DNA of 64,000 nucleotides from contig JAHDGK010000019.1 in NCBI GenBank assembly GCA_020627685.1, positions 20,948-84,947 on the forward strand, in the 5' to 3' direction. The position numbers were made by a program, and so were the translations under genes. Position 1 is the first letter of the stretch. Each line of letters begins with the position of its first letter. The stretch comes from Granulosicoccus sp. Its GTDB lineage: Bacteria > Pseudomonadota > Gammaproteobacteria > Granulosicoccales > Granulosicoccaceae. Below are positions 45,922-55,574 of the stretch, piece after piece. Under the pieces are notes generated by a model. The model was not told the DNA's origin. It worked only from the letters and a program-made list of their open reading frames with translations, and ran no database searches.

Positions 45922-46386
45922 TTGGATACAAACGATTACACGCGACGAATTCGCTACGCACTTCAGCTCGATGATGCGGAAGCACTTAGATTGATCACTT
46001 TGGGTGGACTTAGTGCGTCAATTAGCGATGTCGAGGCATGGCGGAGCAAAGATAGCGACCCCGGATATAAACTGTGCCCTGATGAGGCCGTTTCAGCCTT
46101 ACTCAATGGCCTCGTACTAGACCGCCGTGGACCTCCACCCGCGCCGGCTGACGGGAAGGCGAGGCCGGAAGAACCACTGAGCAACAACCTGATTTTGAAG
46201 CAACTGAGAATCGCATTAACGCTGCGTACTGATGATGTGTTTGACGCAATACAAGCCGGTGGCGGGAAATTAGCCAAGGGCGAAGTTGGTGCATTTTTTC
46301 GGAAAACCGATGCCCGTAACTACCGTAAATGCGGCGATCAAGTCATGCGTTGGTTTCTTACGGGACTGGCCGCAGGGCGAGACTAA
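45922..46386 (+). CDS. DUF1456 family protein (YehS-like)
   Basis: A 154-residue protein made of two copies of the DUF1456 repeat: the first contains RRIRYALQLDDAEALRLITLGG and the second LKQLRIALTLRTDDVFDAIQAGG, each cited by its core (RYALQLDDAEAL, RIALTLRTDDVF). It matches E. coli YehS along its length, including CPDEAVSALLNGLVLDRRG and CGDQVMRWFLTGLA. The function of the family is unknown. The start is a TTG at 45922, which matches the homologue N-terminus. Confidence 0.9.
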   Translation: MDTNDYTRRIRYALQLDDAEALRLITLGGLSASISDVEAWRSKDSDPGYKLCPDEAVSALLNGLVLDRRGPPPAPADGKARPEEPLSNNLILKQLRIALTLRTDDVFDAIQAGGGKLAKGEVGAFFRKTDARNYRKCGDQVMRWFLTGLAAGRD

Positions 46387-46586
46387 GCCGAAAAGTTAGG
46401 TTCTCGCTAGACAGATTATTTGTTACATTGAGGTGGTGATTGCTGCATTCAGTTGGTTTTGGATCAATCAATAAAGACTGTTGCAGTCAATTCTCGGTAG
46501 AGCTTGAGCTGTTTTGACAATGTGTTTTGTTTGATAAACCTCGAGCTCTTAAACCACTTGAAGATGTCCAAAAATAGGATTTTTAA

Positions 46587-47552
46587 ATGAAAACTCGTTT
46601 AGCGTTAACTGGCGGCTTGTTAGCCGCTGGATTGCTGGCAGGTGCGGCTCAGGCACAACAGCAATTTATTTCAATCGGTACTGGTGGTGTAACAGGCGTT
46701 TACTACCCAACTGGCGGAGCCATTTGCCGCTTGGTGAATAAGGGCCGAAAGGAGCACGGTATTCGTTGTTCTGCTGAGTCCACGGGTGGATCGGTATACA
46801 ACATCAACACGGTTCGTGCAGGTGAATTAGAGTTCGGTGTTGCTCAGTCAGATTGGCAGCATCATGCTTACAACGGTACATCTAAGTTCGCTGACCAAGG
46901 CAAGTTCGAAGAACTGCGAGCTGTTTTTTCAGTACACCCAGAGCCGTTCACAATGCTTGCGCGTAGCGGAAGCGGCATCAACACTTTTGAAGACCTCAAA
47001 GGTAAGCGTGTTAACGTCGGTAACCCAGGTTCCGGTCAGCGCGCCACTATGGAAGTTGTCATGGATGCCTACGGTATCTCTCTCGATGATTTCGCGGTTG
47101 CGTCTGAACTGAAAGGTTCTGAAATGGCACAGGCTCTTTGTGATGACAAGATCGATGCAATGATCTACACCATTGGCCATCCAGCTGCTGCGGTAACTGA
47201 AGTAACGAATACCTGTGGTGTTGACTTTGTCGATGTTAAAGGTGATGCGATTGACGGTTTAATCGCTGACAACCCTTTCTATCGTACAGCGACTATCCCA
47301 GCCGGCATGTACAAAGGTCAGGAAGCTGATGCAAGCACCTTCGGTGTTGGCGCTACTTTCGTTTCATCATCAAACGTTCCTGATGAAGTGGTTTACGTTG
47401 TTGTTAAAGCGGTGTTCGATAACTTTGAAGACTTCAGAAAACTGCATCCGGCGTTTGCTAATCTGAACGAAGAGCAAATGATCTCCGACGGTCTGTCTGC
47501 ACCATTGCATGATGGCGCTGTTAAGTACTACAAAGAACGCGGCTGGATGTAA
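46587..47552 (+). CDS. TAXI family TRAP transporter binding protein
   Basis: A 321-residue periplasmic substrate-binding protein with a Sec signal peptide ending AGAAQAQQQ. The TAXI signature is present as ISIGTGGVTGVYYPTGGAI, along with GSVYNINTVRAGELEFGVAQ. TAXI-TRAP systems import small acids or zwitterions such as glutamate or taurine-like compounds using an ion gradient. Its permease follows at 47704 after a 151-base spacer with two hairpins, which may allow more binding protein than permease to be made. Confidence 0.94.
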   Translation: MKTRLALTGGLLAAGLLAGAAQAQQQFISIGTGGVTGVYYPTGGAICRLVNKGRKEHGIRCSAESTGGSVYNINTVRAGELEFGVAQSDWQHHAYNGTSKFADQGKFEELRAVFSVHPEPFTMLARSGSGINTFEDLKGKRVNVGNPGSGQRATMEVVMDAYGISLDDFAVASELKGSEMAQALCDDKIDAMIYTIGHPAAAVTEVTNTCGVDFVDVKGDAIDGLIADNPFYRTATIPAGMYKGQEADASTFGVGATFVSSSNVPDEVVYVVVKAVFDNFEDFRKLHPAFANLNEEQMISDGLSAPLHDGAVKYYKERGWM

Positions 47553-47595
47553 TTTAGCTGTGCATTTAAAAGCATTCTTGCTTTTTGATGGTCTC

Positions 47596-47616
47596 GCGAC
47601 TTAATCATTAAGTCGC
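47596..47616 (+). repeat. 21-base perfect palindrome between TRAP genes
   Basis: GCGACTTAAT (47596-47605) and ATTAAGTCGC (47607-47616) are exact reverse complements around one central C. In RNA this forms a hairpin directly downstream of the binding-protein gene. Confidence 0.6.
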
Positions 47617-47619
47617 TAC

Positions 47620-47651
47620 AGCGGCCGGTAGACATAAGTTTGCCGGCCGCT
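47620..47651 (+). terminator. Strong GC hairpin between TRAP binding protein and permease
   Basis: AGCGGCCGG (47620-47628) pairs perfectly with CCGGCCGCT (47643-47651) around a 14-base loop. Only a short TTATT follows, so partial termination or mRNA 3'-end protection is more likely than full termination. Confidence 0.5.
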
Positions 47652-47703
47652 TATTAGTTGTATTCAACAGTAATACTATGACCCAGTCAGGAGAACTACG
47701 CCT

Positions 47704-50364
47704 ATGAGCGCCACCGCTTCCGAAGCTAAGCCTGCGACTGAGCCATCAGCCGATCTCGAAGCATTCACATCGATTGATACCGGTGGACGCAGCCCAGGGG
47801 GAAGTCTGGGGTTTTTTATCGCGTTTGTAGCTTTCAGCTGGAGTGCGTTTCAGCTTTATGTTTCTTCTGCGTTGCCGTTTTGGATTGCTGAAAATCTTGG
47901 CGTCAACCTGATATTCAATGGCACTGAGGTTCGCATCATACATTTAGCCTTTGCGATGGCTCTTGCGTGCCTTTCCTATCCCTTATTAAAAAGCAGTTCT
48001 AAAACGACGATACCGGCTTATGACTGGTTGCTCATTGTCGGTAGTGTGAGTTGCTGCTTGTACTTAATTGTGTTTAAAGATGATATTGCCAATCGAGCGG
48101 GCCTGCCGACCACCGGCGATATCATGGCCTCAGCTTTCGGGCTTATCCTCTTGGCCACCGCGGTTTTCCGATCATTAGGACTGCCGATGCTGATCGTTGC
48201 TGGCGTCTTTGTGTTCTACGTGTTTTTCGGTCACGCCGAGTTTCTGCCGGATGTTGTCCAGTGGAAGGGCGCATCCTTCGGTAAAGCCATGTGGCACTAC
48301 TGGATGCAGACCGAAGGTGTTTTCGGTGTGGCGCTGGGTGTGGCCTCATCGATGATTTTCTTGTTTGTGTTGTTCGGCGCGCTATTGGAGCAAGCCGGGG
48401 CTGGCAACTACTTTATCCAACTGGCGTTTGGATCCTTAGGTCACTTTAGAGGCGGCCCCGCGAAAGCGGCCGTTGTAGCCTCGGCGTTGAGTGGAATTTA
48501 TTCAGGTTCCTCTATAGCCAATGTTGTAACCACAGGCACATTCACTATTCCGCTGATGAAGCGAACGGGATTCTCTGCTGAAAAAGCAGGTGCTGTTGAA
48601 GTCGCGTCGTCAACCAACGGGCAGTTGACGCCCCCGGTTATGGGAGCTGCTGCGTTTCTCATTGCAGAATTCACGGGAATTTCGTATCCGGAAGTTATTA
48701 AGCACGCTCTGTTACCTGCGTTAATTTCCTATATCGCCTTGGTGTATATCGTACATTTAGAGGCGCTTAAATTAGATTTAAGTGGCCTGCAGAAACCACC
48801 TTCGCATGTCACGGCTATGCAAAAGCTTATTGGCTTTTTGTTTGGTTTCTTAGCCTTCGTCGCCTTGGGCGGCATGGTCTACTACGGCTTGGGCTGGGTC
48901 TCTACTGCTTTTCCAGGCATGACGTTTTGGGGAGCTGCTGCAATCTTCCTGGTGGCCTACCTGATTTTGATTGTGATTAGTGCGCGTCGCGATGACCTTA
49001 AGCTGGATGATCCTGATTCGGCCATGTTGGAATTGCCTCGGCCGGGTGAAGTCGCGATGACAGGGCTCTACTACTTGCTGCCCATCATTATTCTTCTGTG
49101 GTGCATTCTTATCGAACGACTTTCGCCGGCGCTGTCCGCGTTCTGGGCATCGATGGCTATGATCTTTATCGTTGTCACCCAGCACCCTCTCAAGCACATC
49201 ATTCGTGGCAGTGCTACCAGTACCAGTGCCAGTTTTGGTGGAGCATTTAAACAAGGGTTCCGTGACTTTGGTGATGGCATGGTCAATGGTGCGCGAAGCA
49301 TGGTTCCGATTGGTGTTGCCACAGGTGTTGCCGGCATCATCATCGGCACAGTCTCCTTGACAGGGGCACATCAGGTCATCGGTGAATTTGTAGAGTTTCT
49401 CTCAGGCGGTAGTCTCATCGTCATGCTCTTGCTGGTCGCCGTCATGAGTTTGCTGTTAGGTATGGGCTTGCCAACGACCGCCAACTACATTGTCGTATCT
49501 TCATTGATGGCACCGGTTATCGTGTCGGTAGGTGCTCAACAAGGGTTAGTGGTGCCATTAGTGGCAGTGCATATGTTCGTGTTTTATTTTGGCATTCTGG
49601 CCGATGACACACCTCCCGTCGGGCTGGCAGCGTTCGCTGCGAGTGCAATTTCAGGTGGCAACCCTATCAAGACCGGTTTACAGGGTTTTGCCTATGACAT
49701 CAGAACCGCATTGCTACCGTTCTTGTTTATCTTCAATACAGAGCTGCTGCTCATCGATGTCTCTCTTGGCAAAGCAGTCTTTGTCTTCATCGTGGGTGTC
49801 ATTGCCATGATGCTTTTCGCAGCTGCCACGCAAGGCTATTTCATGACCCGTAGCAGAGTGTGGGAGTCGTTGTTGCTGATACTGGTTGCGTTCACGTTGT
49901 TCCGACCCGGCTACTGGCTGGACAAGGTACAACCTCCGTACGATTTAGTGCCAGCCAGTCAGATACTTGAAGTTGCTGAGAACTACCCGGTGGGTGAACC
50001 CCTAAGGCTTCGTGTTTCCGGGCCGGATTTTGATTATCCCGATGAAATATCGCAGATCACCTTGTTGGCCGATTTGGGCGAAGCTGGCGATGGTCAAACT
50101 CGTTTAGAGCAATCGGGCTTAACAGTCCTGGTTGATGAGAGTGGTGCGGAACTGGAAGAGCCGTTTGCCGGTACTGCATTTTTCCAAACGCTTCAGATGT
50201 TTGATTTCTACGCTGACCCGGTTGTTCGTATCGATCAGGTTCAGATTCCGGCCGAGCGTATGGCTAAGGAAGTTTTTTATATACCTGCCTTATTCGTATT
50301 GGCGTTTGTGGTGTGGTTGCAGCGCCGTCGTCAAACAAAGCCTGCGTTTTTCGGTAATTTCTAA
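47704..50364 (+). CDS. TRAP transporter fused permease (DctQM type, DUF3394 tail)
   Basis: An 886-residue polytopic permease in which the small and large TRAP membrane subunits are fused, as is normal for TAXI systems. After an approximately 35-residue soluble N-terminus come many transmembrane helices, with the DctM-like core in GGPAKAAVVASALSG and LGMGLPTTANYIVVSSL. The last 190 residues or so, including three helices and a soluble stretch, match the DUF3394 tail of such permeases. Its partner is the binding protein at 46587. The start follows a good CAGGAG ribosome site. Confidence 0.94.
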   Translation: MSATASEAKPATEPSADLEAFTSIDTGGRSPGGSLGFFIAFVAFSWSAFQLYVSSALPFWIAENLGVNLIFNGTEVRIIHLAFAMALACLSYPLLKSSSKTTIPAYDWLLIVGSVSCCLYLIVFKDDIANRAGLPTTGDIMASAFGLILLATAVFRSLGLPMLIVAGVFVFYVFFGHAEFLPDVVQWKGASFGKAMWHYWMQTEGVFGVALGVASSMIFLFVLFGALLEQAGAGNYFIQLAFGSLGHFRGGPAKAAVVASALSGIYSGSSIANVVTTGTFTIPLMKRTGFSAEKAGAVEVASSTNGQLTPPVMGAAAFLIAEFTGISYPEVIKHALLPALISYIALVYIVHLEALKLDLSGLQKPPSHVTAMQKLIGFLFGFLAFVALGGMVYYGLGWVSTAFPGMTFWGAAAIFLVAYLILIVISARRDDLKLDDPDSAMLELPRPGEVAMTGLYYLLPIIILLWCILIERLSPALSAFWASMAMIFIVVTQHPLKHIIRGSATSTSASFGGAFKQGFRDFGDGMVNGARSMVPIGVATGVAGIIIGTVSLTGAHQVIGEFVEFLSGGSLIVMLLLVAVMSLLLGMGLPTTANYIVVSSLMAPVIVSVGAQQGLVVPLVAVHMFVFYFGILADDTPPVGLAAFAASAISGGNPIKTGLQGFAYDIRTALLPFLFIFNTELLLIDVSLGKAVFVFIVGVIAMMLFAAATQGYFMTRSRVWESLLLILVAFTLFRPGYWLDKVQPPYDLVPASQILEVAENYPVGEPLRLRVSGPDFDYPDEISQITLLADLGEAGDGQTRLEQSGLTVLVDESGAELEEPFAGTAFFQTLQMFDFYADPVVRIDQVQIPAERMAKEVFYIPALFVLAFVVWLQRRRQTKPAFFGNF

Positions 50365-50390
50365 ATACGGGTAGAATTTGCGCTACATTC

Positions 50391-50413
50391 GGCTCCGACC
50401 TCATGTCGGGGCC
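50391..50413 (+). terminator. Hairpin after TRAP permease
   Basis: GGCTCCGAC pairs with GTCGGGGCC around a five-base loop (nine pairs, one G-T), 26 bases after the permease stop. No T run follows, so it may only partly separate the permease from the SlyD-like gene. Confidence 0.45.
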
Positions 50414-50472
50414 GGGCTGTCCTGCCGTGAACCCCTCATTTTTAATATTCTGCAAATAGAAGTTATATCCGC

Positions 50473-50991
50473 ATGTCTGAAGAAGCGCTCATCATCGACG
50501 ACAACAGAGTGGTATCGATGCACTATCAGCTTACCAATGGGTTTGGGGAGCTCATAGATAGTTCTCAAGGCGATTTGCCATTGGTCTACATGCACAACAC
50601 CAACGTGTTGCTGGCCAGCCTTGAAAGGGAGCTTACGGGTAAACAAGCCGGTGAGCAGGTATCCGTAACCATCTATCCGGAAGATGGATATGGGTATGCA
50701 GATGAAGAGCTTATTGCTGAGTGGCCGCGAGACTCTATCGAGAAAACGCAGGAGCTCATTATCGGTATGCGCTTTAAGGCATTGAGCAAAGAGGGTGAAT
50801 CTCAGTTAGTCACGCTCACTGAAATACGAGAAGAAACCGTTGTGCTGGATGCGAACCATCCCTTGGCAGGGCAGGTGTTAAATTTTACCGTCGCCATCGT
50901 CGATGTGAGAGATCCCACAGACGAGGAGTTGGAGCAAGGCTATGCATCCACAACCAATGTCCAGTCTATTGGCAAGAATCAATCTGACTAA
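50473..50991 (+). CDS. SlyD-like FKBP-type peptidyl-prolyl isomerase
   Basis: A 172-residue FKBP of the SlyD class: an FKBP half (VVSMHYQLTNGFGELIDSS), the inserted IF chaperone domain (about 70-125, YPEDGYGYADEELI) and the returning FKBP strand ANHPLAGQVLNFTVAIVDVR. It catalyses prolyl isomerisation and assists folding in the cytoplasm. The His/Cys-rich metal-binding tail of E. coli SlyD is absent, so a nickel-delivery role is not supported. Confidence 0.9.
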   Translation: MSEEALIIDDNRVVSMHYQLTNGFGELIDSSQGDLPLVYMHNTNVLLASLERELTGKQAGEQVSVTIYPEDGYGYADEELIAEWPRDSIEKTQELIIGMRFKALSKEGESQLVTLTEIREETVVLDANHPLAGQVLNFTVAIVDVRDPTDEELEQGYASTTNVQSIGKNQSD

Positions 50992-51015
50992 GTGTTATCG
51001 GGACGTCTGGTGGTG

Positions 51016-51038
51016 AGCGCACACTAAACGTGTGCGCT
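51016..51038. terminator. Terminator hairpin between convergent genes
   Basis: AGCGCACAC and GTGTGCGCT form a perfect nine-pair stem with loop TAAAC, between the SlyD-like gene and the minus-strand GGDEF-EAL gene. It is likely a shared terminator, although T runs are lacking. Confidence 0.6.
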
Positions 51039-51055
51039 GCGAACGGGCAGCTACT

Positions 51056-53068
51056 TTAGGAAGCCTTTTTAAACCCGTCAGCATCATCAAAGTCATCTCG
51101 CCGTTCAAGCTCTGCGCTTAAGTTTTCTAATGGCGTGGGCATTGTCAGACCGTAGCCTTGGGCCAAGTCTATTTGAAGCTCTTCAAGGCTTTCCATGACG
51201 GATTCATCTTCAACGAATTCTGCAATAGTTTTCGCGCCCACCGTGTGACCCATCTGATTGATGGCAGACACCATGTTGCGATCCATAGCATTGGTTGCAA
51301 TGTTTCGGATAAGCGTGCCGTCGATCTTGATGTAGTCAAATGAAAGCTTTTTGAGATAGCTGAAATTTGAATAACCGGCACCAAAGTCGTCCAGTGCAAG
51401 CTCACAACCCAAGGCTCGTACGCTATCGATAAAATCGCGTACATGATCGAAGTTTCGGAAAATAGCCGATTCGGAAATTTCGAAAGCAATTTTGCTGGCG
51501 TCTAGTTCCGGCTCTTTCAGCTTCGAAACAATATACTTTCCGAAGTCGACATCTGCCAAAGAATGACCAGACAAGTTAATCAGTACTCGTGGTGTTTCGT
51601 AGATTTTTTGCGTCTCTTTAAGCCAAGCAATGGTGTGATTAAACACCCATTGATCGATCTCGGTCATGATGTTGTACTTTTCTGCAATTGGGATAACCCG
51701 CGTCGGAGAATATAACTCTCCGTTCTCGCCACGTATGCGCAATAAAATTTCGCAATGTGACATCGGCGCCGGGTGGCCTACCACGTTGTAAATGGGTTGA
51801 TAGAACAACGAGAGGCGTTCTTCTGCAAGTGCTTTACGTATGGCCTGAATGCCGGCGAGGTTGTTACGATACTGAACAACTTCGTTATCGTTATCTTGGG
51901 TGATGTGTACGCGATTTCGTCCCGATTGCTTGGCAACATAGCAAGCGGAGTCAACATCTGCCAGCACACGCTCCATGCTTTCTTCTTCGCCGCTAATCGG
52001 GGTAACGCCAACGCTTAAACTTACCGTGAAACTTTGAGTTTCATAGTGGAATGTGAAGTCACAAACAATCTGTCGTAAGTCTTCTGCCAGCTTCCTAATG
52101 TCATCGAAAGACTTACCTTGGGCGATAATGGCAAACTCATCACCTCCAAGGCGTGCGAATAGATCGCCGCGGCGTAATCGATCATTCATCAACTGAGTCA
52201 GCTGAATTAACAGCTGATCGCCTGCATGATGACCACAGGTGTCGTTGACCATCTTGAATCTGTCAAGATCGATATATAACAAGCCATGCGCATTTGGCGA
52301 ACGCTCGGCAAAATTGATGGTGTGTTGGAGATGCTGCTCAAATGAACGTCGATTATGAAGTCCAGTTAGATCATCATGGTTCGCCAAGTGAGCGATACGT
52401 TGATTAGCCGTCGCTACACGTGAAATAACAATACCCGAGATAGCCATACATACCGCGAATGTTGCTATTACAATTAGCACTAATAGCCTTCGGGTCTCTT
52501 TATACGTACCTTGATTCGCCATCAGTGCTTCGATAGCCAGATTTTTCTCAAGCGTGACTAGGTCGTTCAGCTGATTGAGAAGCACAAGCTCCTGGAGCTC
52601 CAGCTCGGTGAGAACCTTATCCATCGACTCATTATCTTGCTTGGTTGCATAGATATGTCGGTTGGTCGCACTCAGTGCGATTGCCACGCGATCGTAGGTC
52701 GCGTCTATTTGGTTAAGAATGTTTTGTTCGCGTTCATTCGCTCCGAGTGCCAACAGGGCTGAACGAGCGCTTTGATAATCGTTTGTATGATTGATTAGTT
52801 TGTCAAAAATTTTATGGCGCTTTAGCGGGTCCCGAGAACGTATGAGTTCGCGCATGGTATTAGACCGGACCCGTATGACATCGCGCATTCTATAAGCGCG
52901 AGTTGTCTTTTGCTCGGTGTTTTCAATCAGCTGAGACATGCTGTTGTTCACGTTCTGCAAGGTCGACATGGAAAGCCATGTCACCAACAGCATTAGTGAA
53001 AAAACCGCCATAAAGCCCATACCGATCAGGGCTTTTGTGTGGTCTTTGTGAGCGATCTTAAGGCTCAT
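51056..53068 (-). CDS. GGDEF-EAL cyclic-di-GMP signalling protein
   Basis: A 670-residue membrane protein. Two transmembrane helices (about 13-35 and 195-215) frame a periplasmic four-helix-type sensor, followed by GGDEF (about 230-390) and EAL (about 405-650) domains. The cyclase motif RLGGDEF is intact with an inhibitory RRGD I-site five residues before it. The EAL motif appears as CEILLR with downstream DDFGAGYSN, YIKIDG and TIAEFVE, so both activities could be retained. It may be bifunctional with net direction set by the sensor. Confidence 0.93.
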   Translation of the reverse strand: MSLKIAHKDHTKALIGMGFMAVFSLMLLVTWLSMSTLQNVNNSMSQLIENTEQKTTRAYRMRDVIRVRSNTMRELIRSRDPLKRHKIFDKLINHTNDYQSARSALLALGANEREQNILNQIDATYDRVAIALSATNRHIYATKQDNESMDKVLTELELQELVLLNQLNDLVTLEKNLAIEALMANQGTYKETRRLLVLIVIATFAVCMAISGIVISRVATANQRIAHLANHDDLTGLHNRRSFEQHLQHTINFAERSPNAHGLLYIDLDRFKMVNDTCGHHAGDQLLIQLTQLMNDRLRRGDLFARLGGDEFAIIAQGKSFDDIRKLAEDLRQIVCDFTFHYETQSFTVSLSVGVTPISGEEESMERVLADVDSACYVAKQSGRNRVHITQDNDNEVVQYRNNLAGIQAIRKALAEERLSLFYQPIYNVVGHPAPMSHCEILLRIRGENGELYSPTRVIPIAEKYNIMTEIDQWVFNHTIAWLKETQKIYETPRVLINLSGHSLADVDFGKYIVSKLKEPELDASKIAFEISESAIFRNFDHVRDFIDSVRALGCELALDDFGAGYSNFSYLKKLSFDYIKIDGTLIRNIATNAMDRNMVSAINQMGHTVGAKTIAEFVEDESVMESLEELQIDLAQGYGLTMPTPLENLSAELERRDDFDDADGFKKAS

Positions 53069-53421
53069 CAGGAATATTCTATTCCTTGTTTTACAATCGC
53101 GGACACAGCAAAACCCTTAAGCGCGTGCGCCGGGTTATGAGTCAGATTCCTGACTTTATCTGTTGCCTTATAGTGCATTTAAAGTGATATCCGCAATTTT
53201 TCTAGACCATCCTTGGTCGCTTATTAATTTGTTGTAAAGACGGTATCGGCCCGAATTCGAAACGGTTGACCACTTTTGGCGCGTCAGGAAATGTTGCTGC
53301 GTGCAGATGGGAAGGGAAAATGAGATACAGTTCCGTTGTGGACATGGAACTGTGAGTTATTCGAGTGTTTTTACGCTCTTATGAGACGTGTGTAGCTAAT
53401 TAAGCTGGCGCGTCGAGTAAC
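53069..53421. other. Gene-free gap between imuB and GGDEF-EAL gene, 353 bases
   Basis: No credible ORF is present, and there is no trace of the dnaE2 gene that often follows imuB. It holds a perfect eight-pair inverted repeat at 53327-53353 and a six-pair hairpin AGTCAG-ATTC-CTGACT at 53140-53155. The promoter of the GGDEF-EAL gene must lie at its left end. Confidence 0.5.
53327..53353 (-). terminator. Inverted repeat downstream of imuB, possible terminator
   Basis: ACAGTTCC (53327-53334) pairs exactly with GGAACTGT (53346-53353) around 11 bases. Read on the minus strand it is followed by a T-rich stretch (ATCTCATTTT), which suits termination of the lexA-imuA-imuB transcript. Confidence 0.4.
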
Positions 53422-54825
53422 TTATGCGAATAATCCATGGACCCAATACTGGGTACTTTGGTGACGTAGACGGTAAACCCAGTAATAAGCGCCACTTTTA
53501 GAGCTGGCAATAAAGTAATCCCGCCGGACATCGGTTTCATCCCACCAACCGTTCTCTATTCTCTCGGGTAACGTGTGTAACGTCATATCCTCACTTAAAG
53601 GGATTGGTTCACGCAGTAGCCACACAGGCCTGGCAGGCCATTGCTCTGGGGGCTGTTGTTGTTCAAGCAGGGCGGACATCCAGGCCTTTTCGGGCCGATG
53701 ATCATCGCCCGGTTGCGCGGTATATAAAGCGTCCTTACCCAGGCGAGCCACTAATTTATCCAACACTTGTTCAATACTACTGCTCTGCGCCTGGCTTTTT
53801 TGAAAAAGATCACCTCCTTCGCGTGTCAGGCTGGCTAGCTCGGTTGATTCTATGGCAAGCCGAATAACGGGGGCGTCCAGAGTGATGGTTGCAAGTCGTT
53901 CAGTGGCCACACGAAACAGGTGCGGGATGTTAGCGGTTGCATCCAGAAACTTAATAGCCACACGTGTTGCCTTACGTTTGTGGTGGAACAGCACTATATC
54001 TAAATGACGTATGCCTAAATCGCGTGTTTTTAAATAACCGCCGAGTGAACCTAGCAGGCGGTTTAGGGGAAACGCCAAGGCGCCTGTGTCAGGTGCTTCT
54101 AATGGCAAGTCGACGCCTTGTGAAAAAGTTTCTGCGGCCTTGTAGGCCGCTTTAGGGTCAGGGAGGCGTCCATCCAGTTTGTAGAGTAGCTCTGTGCATT
54201 GACTGCCAAAGCGCCGTGTTAAGGCAGCAGGCGCAATAGCACGTAGTTCACCCAGTGTCCGTATGCCTGATTGTCGTAGTCCCTTTAGCGTAAAGTCATC
54301 TAAAGGTAGAAAACTGACAGGGACACGGCTCAATGTTTCCAACAGCGCAGGCATGTCAGTCACTGCGTGTTGCATACCGGCGCGTGCAAATAACTCAGCA
54401 GCCTTTGGCGTCGGAGCTATGCCCATAAGTAAACTGACGTGTTGCTCTTTTGCTCCCAAGCTGACTTGATGTAGCAAACCGTCTAGTCCATCAAAGAGTT
54501 TTAAACTGGCTGCTATCTCCAGCAATATGATGTCGGGCTCTTCAGGGCATACCCACGATGAAAATTGTAATGCCCATAAGGTCAATTGTTCTAAGTGAGC
54601 GGCTTGCTCGTATTCATCAAAGTCACTAATGAGTAAATTGGGCACAAGTGCATAGGCGTTTTTAAGCGCCTGTCCCGGTTTAATACCATAGGCTTCAGCG
54701 CATGAATTACAGGCCATGACGCGCCTTCGAGGACCTTCTGACAATATGACAGCACGAGGTTCATCTGCTGAGCGTCGGTCCTGCCTGTCTATTGGCAACT
54801 GTGGGAAATACAAAGCTAACCACAT
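53422..54825 (-). CDS. imuB: ImuB, inactive-type Y-family polymerase-like protein
   Basis: A 467-residue DinB/UmuC-like protein with the ImuB opening MWLALYFPQLPIDRQ. The Y-family fold is recognisable, with a helix-hairpin-helix at GLRQSGIRTLGELRAIAP and a little-finger region. The catalytic acidic motifs of true Y polymerases are absent, consistent with ImuB acting as a beta-clamp-binding adaptor. Its ATG overlaps the imuA stop (TAATG). The usual partner polymerase DnaE2/ImuC is not adjacent. Confidence 0.92.
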   Translation of the reverse strand: MWLALYFPQLPIDRQDRRSADEPRAVILSEGPRRRVMACNSCAEAYGIKPGQALKNAYALVPNLLISDFDEYEQAAHLEQLTLWALQFSSWVCPEEPDIILLEIAASLKLFDGLDGLLHQVSLGAKEQHVSLLMGIAPTPKAAELFARAGMQHAVTDMPALLETLSRVPVSFLPLDDFTLKGLRQSGIRTLGELRAIAPAALTRRFGSQCTELLYKLDGRLPDPKAAYKAAETFSQGVDLPLEAPDTGALAFPLNRLLGSLGGYLKTRDLGIRHLDIVLFHHKRKATRVAIKFLDATANIPHLFRVATERLATITLDAPVIRLAIESTELASLTREGGDLFQKSQAQSSSIEQVLDKLVARLGKDALYTAQPGDDHRPEKAWMSALLEQQQPPEQWPARPVWLLREPIPLSEDMTLHTLPERIENGWWDETDVRRDYFIASSKSGAYYWVYRLRHQSTQYWVHGLFA

Positions 54826-55496
54826 TAGAGGTTAACCGTGCCCGCAGGTATTGGCCATTCAACGCCTTGTGAATCATCAAACTCTGCAGGGTCTATGATG
54901 ACGGTTTGTTCACGGCCACCACGAACTTTGATTAAGGTCAGTGCTAGCTGTGAGTCTATGATGTCAGCTTGCAGTCGAGCAGCAACCGGTGAGTGTTCGT
55001 TGGCGTCACGTTGCGGGCGGTATACGGTTGCCCAGGTTTTCCCGGTTTCAGCTGCAAGTTGAAGTCTTCGTTGTTTTTGTGCGCTGCTGCGTTCAACCCA
55101 GGCGACAACACTGGAAAACAACCCTGCACGTAGTACTTGTTCTGCGGCCCACAACGTGTCTGAATCTTCTTTGGTGTCAATAATGAGTAGTCGATCGAGA
55201 CGAATGCCTGCATTACTTAATGCAGGTGCGTATGGCAGATAGGGCGGATTGATAAAGGCAGCCCATTGCCCCGTTTGAGTGATTTGACTTAAAGCAGGTA
55301 ACAATAAACTGACTTCACCAATGCCTTGCTGGCTGGATAATATTTCGGTAACACCACCGATACACCAACCACGTGCAGGCAGTGCATTGTCTAAAGAGGC
55401 AAAGCCGGTTGGAATAGAACTCTCATCGGTGTATCGATCACGACCACGCCATAGCGCAGGTTGTGATCTTAATAGAGCATCAAGAGCGGTATCCAT
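54825..55496 (-). CDS. imuA: ImuA, RecA-like mutagenesis accessory protein
   Basis: A 223-residue ImuA protein, a diverged RecA/SulA-like member of the lexA-imuA-imuB-dnaE2 mutasome. The segments IPTGFASLDNALPARGWCIGGVTEIL and EVSLLLPAL mark the vestigial ATPase core, cited here by its start IPTGFASLDNALP. The normal Walker A Lys is not evident, as in other ImuA proteins. It starts 78 bases after lexA in the same direction. I see no separate LexA box in that gap, so it is probably transcribed from the lexA promoter. Confidence 0.92.
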   Translation of the reverse strand: MDTALDALLRSQPALWRGRDRYTDESSIPTGFASLDNALPARGWCIGGVTEILSSQQGIGEVSLLLPALSQITQTGQWAAFINPPYLPYAPALSNAGIRLDRLLIIDTKEDSDTLWAAEQVLRAGLFSSVVAWVERSSAQKQRRLQLAAETGKTWATVYRPQRDANEHSPVAARLQADIIDSQLALTLIKVRGGREQTVIIDPAEFDDSQGVEWPIPAGTVNL

Positions 55497-55574
55497 GAGG
55501 AGGAGGGCTCAACGCTTAACCGCCAGTGGTTTTATATCAATGACCATGCGTTGATAAACTATAAATGTTTAACG

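Noticed and set aside
48850..49371. Open frame of 173 codons on the minus strand inside the TRAP permease
   Set aside because: It is fully contained in a well-supported transporter gene, with His/Asp/Asn-rich low-complexity translation typical of a shadow.
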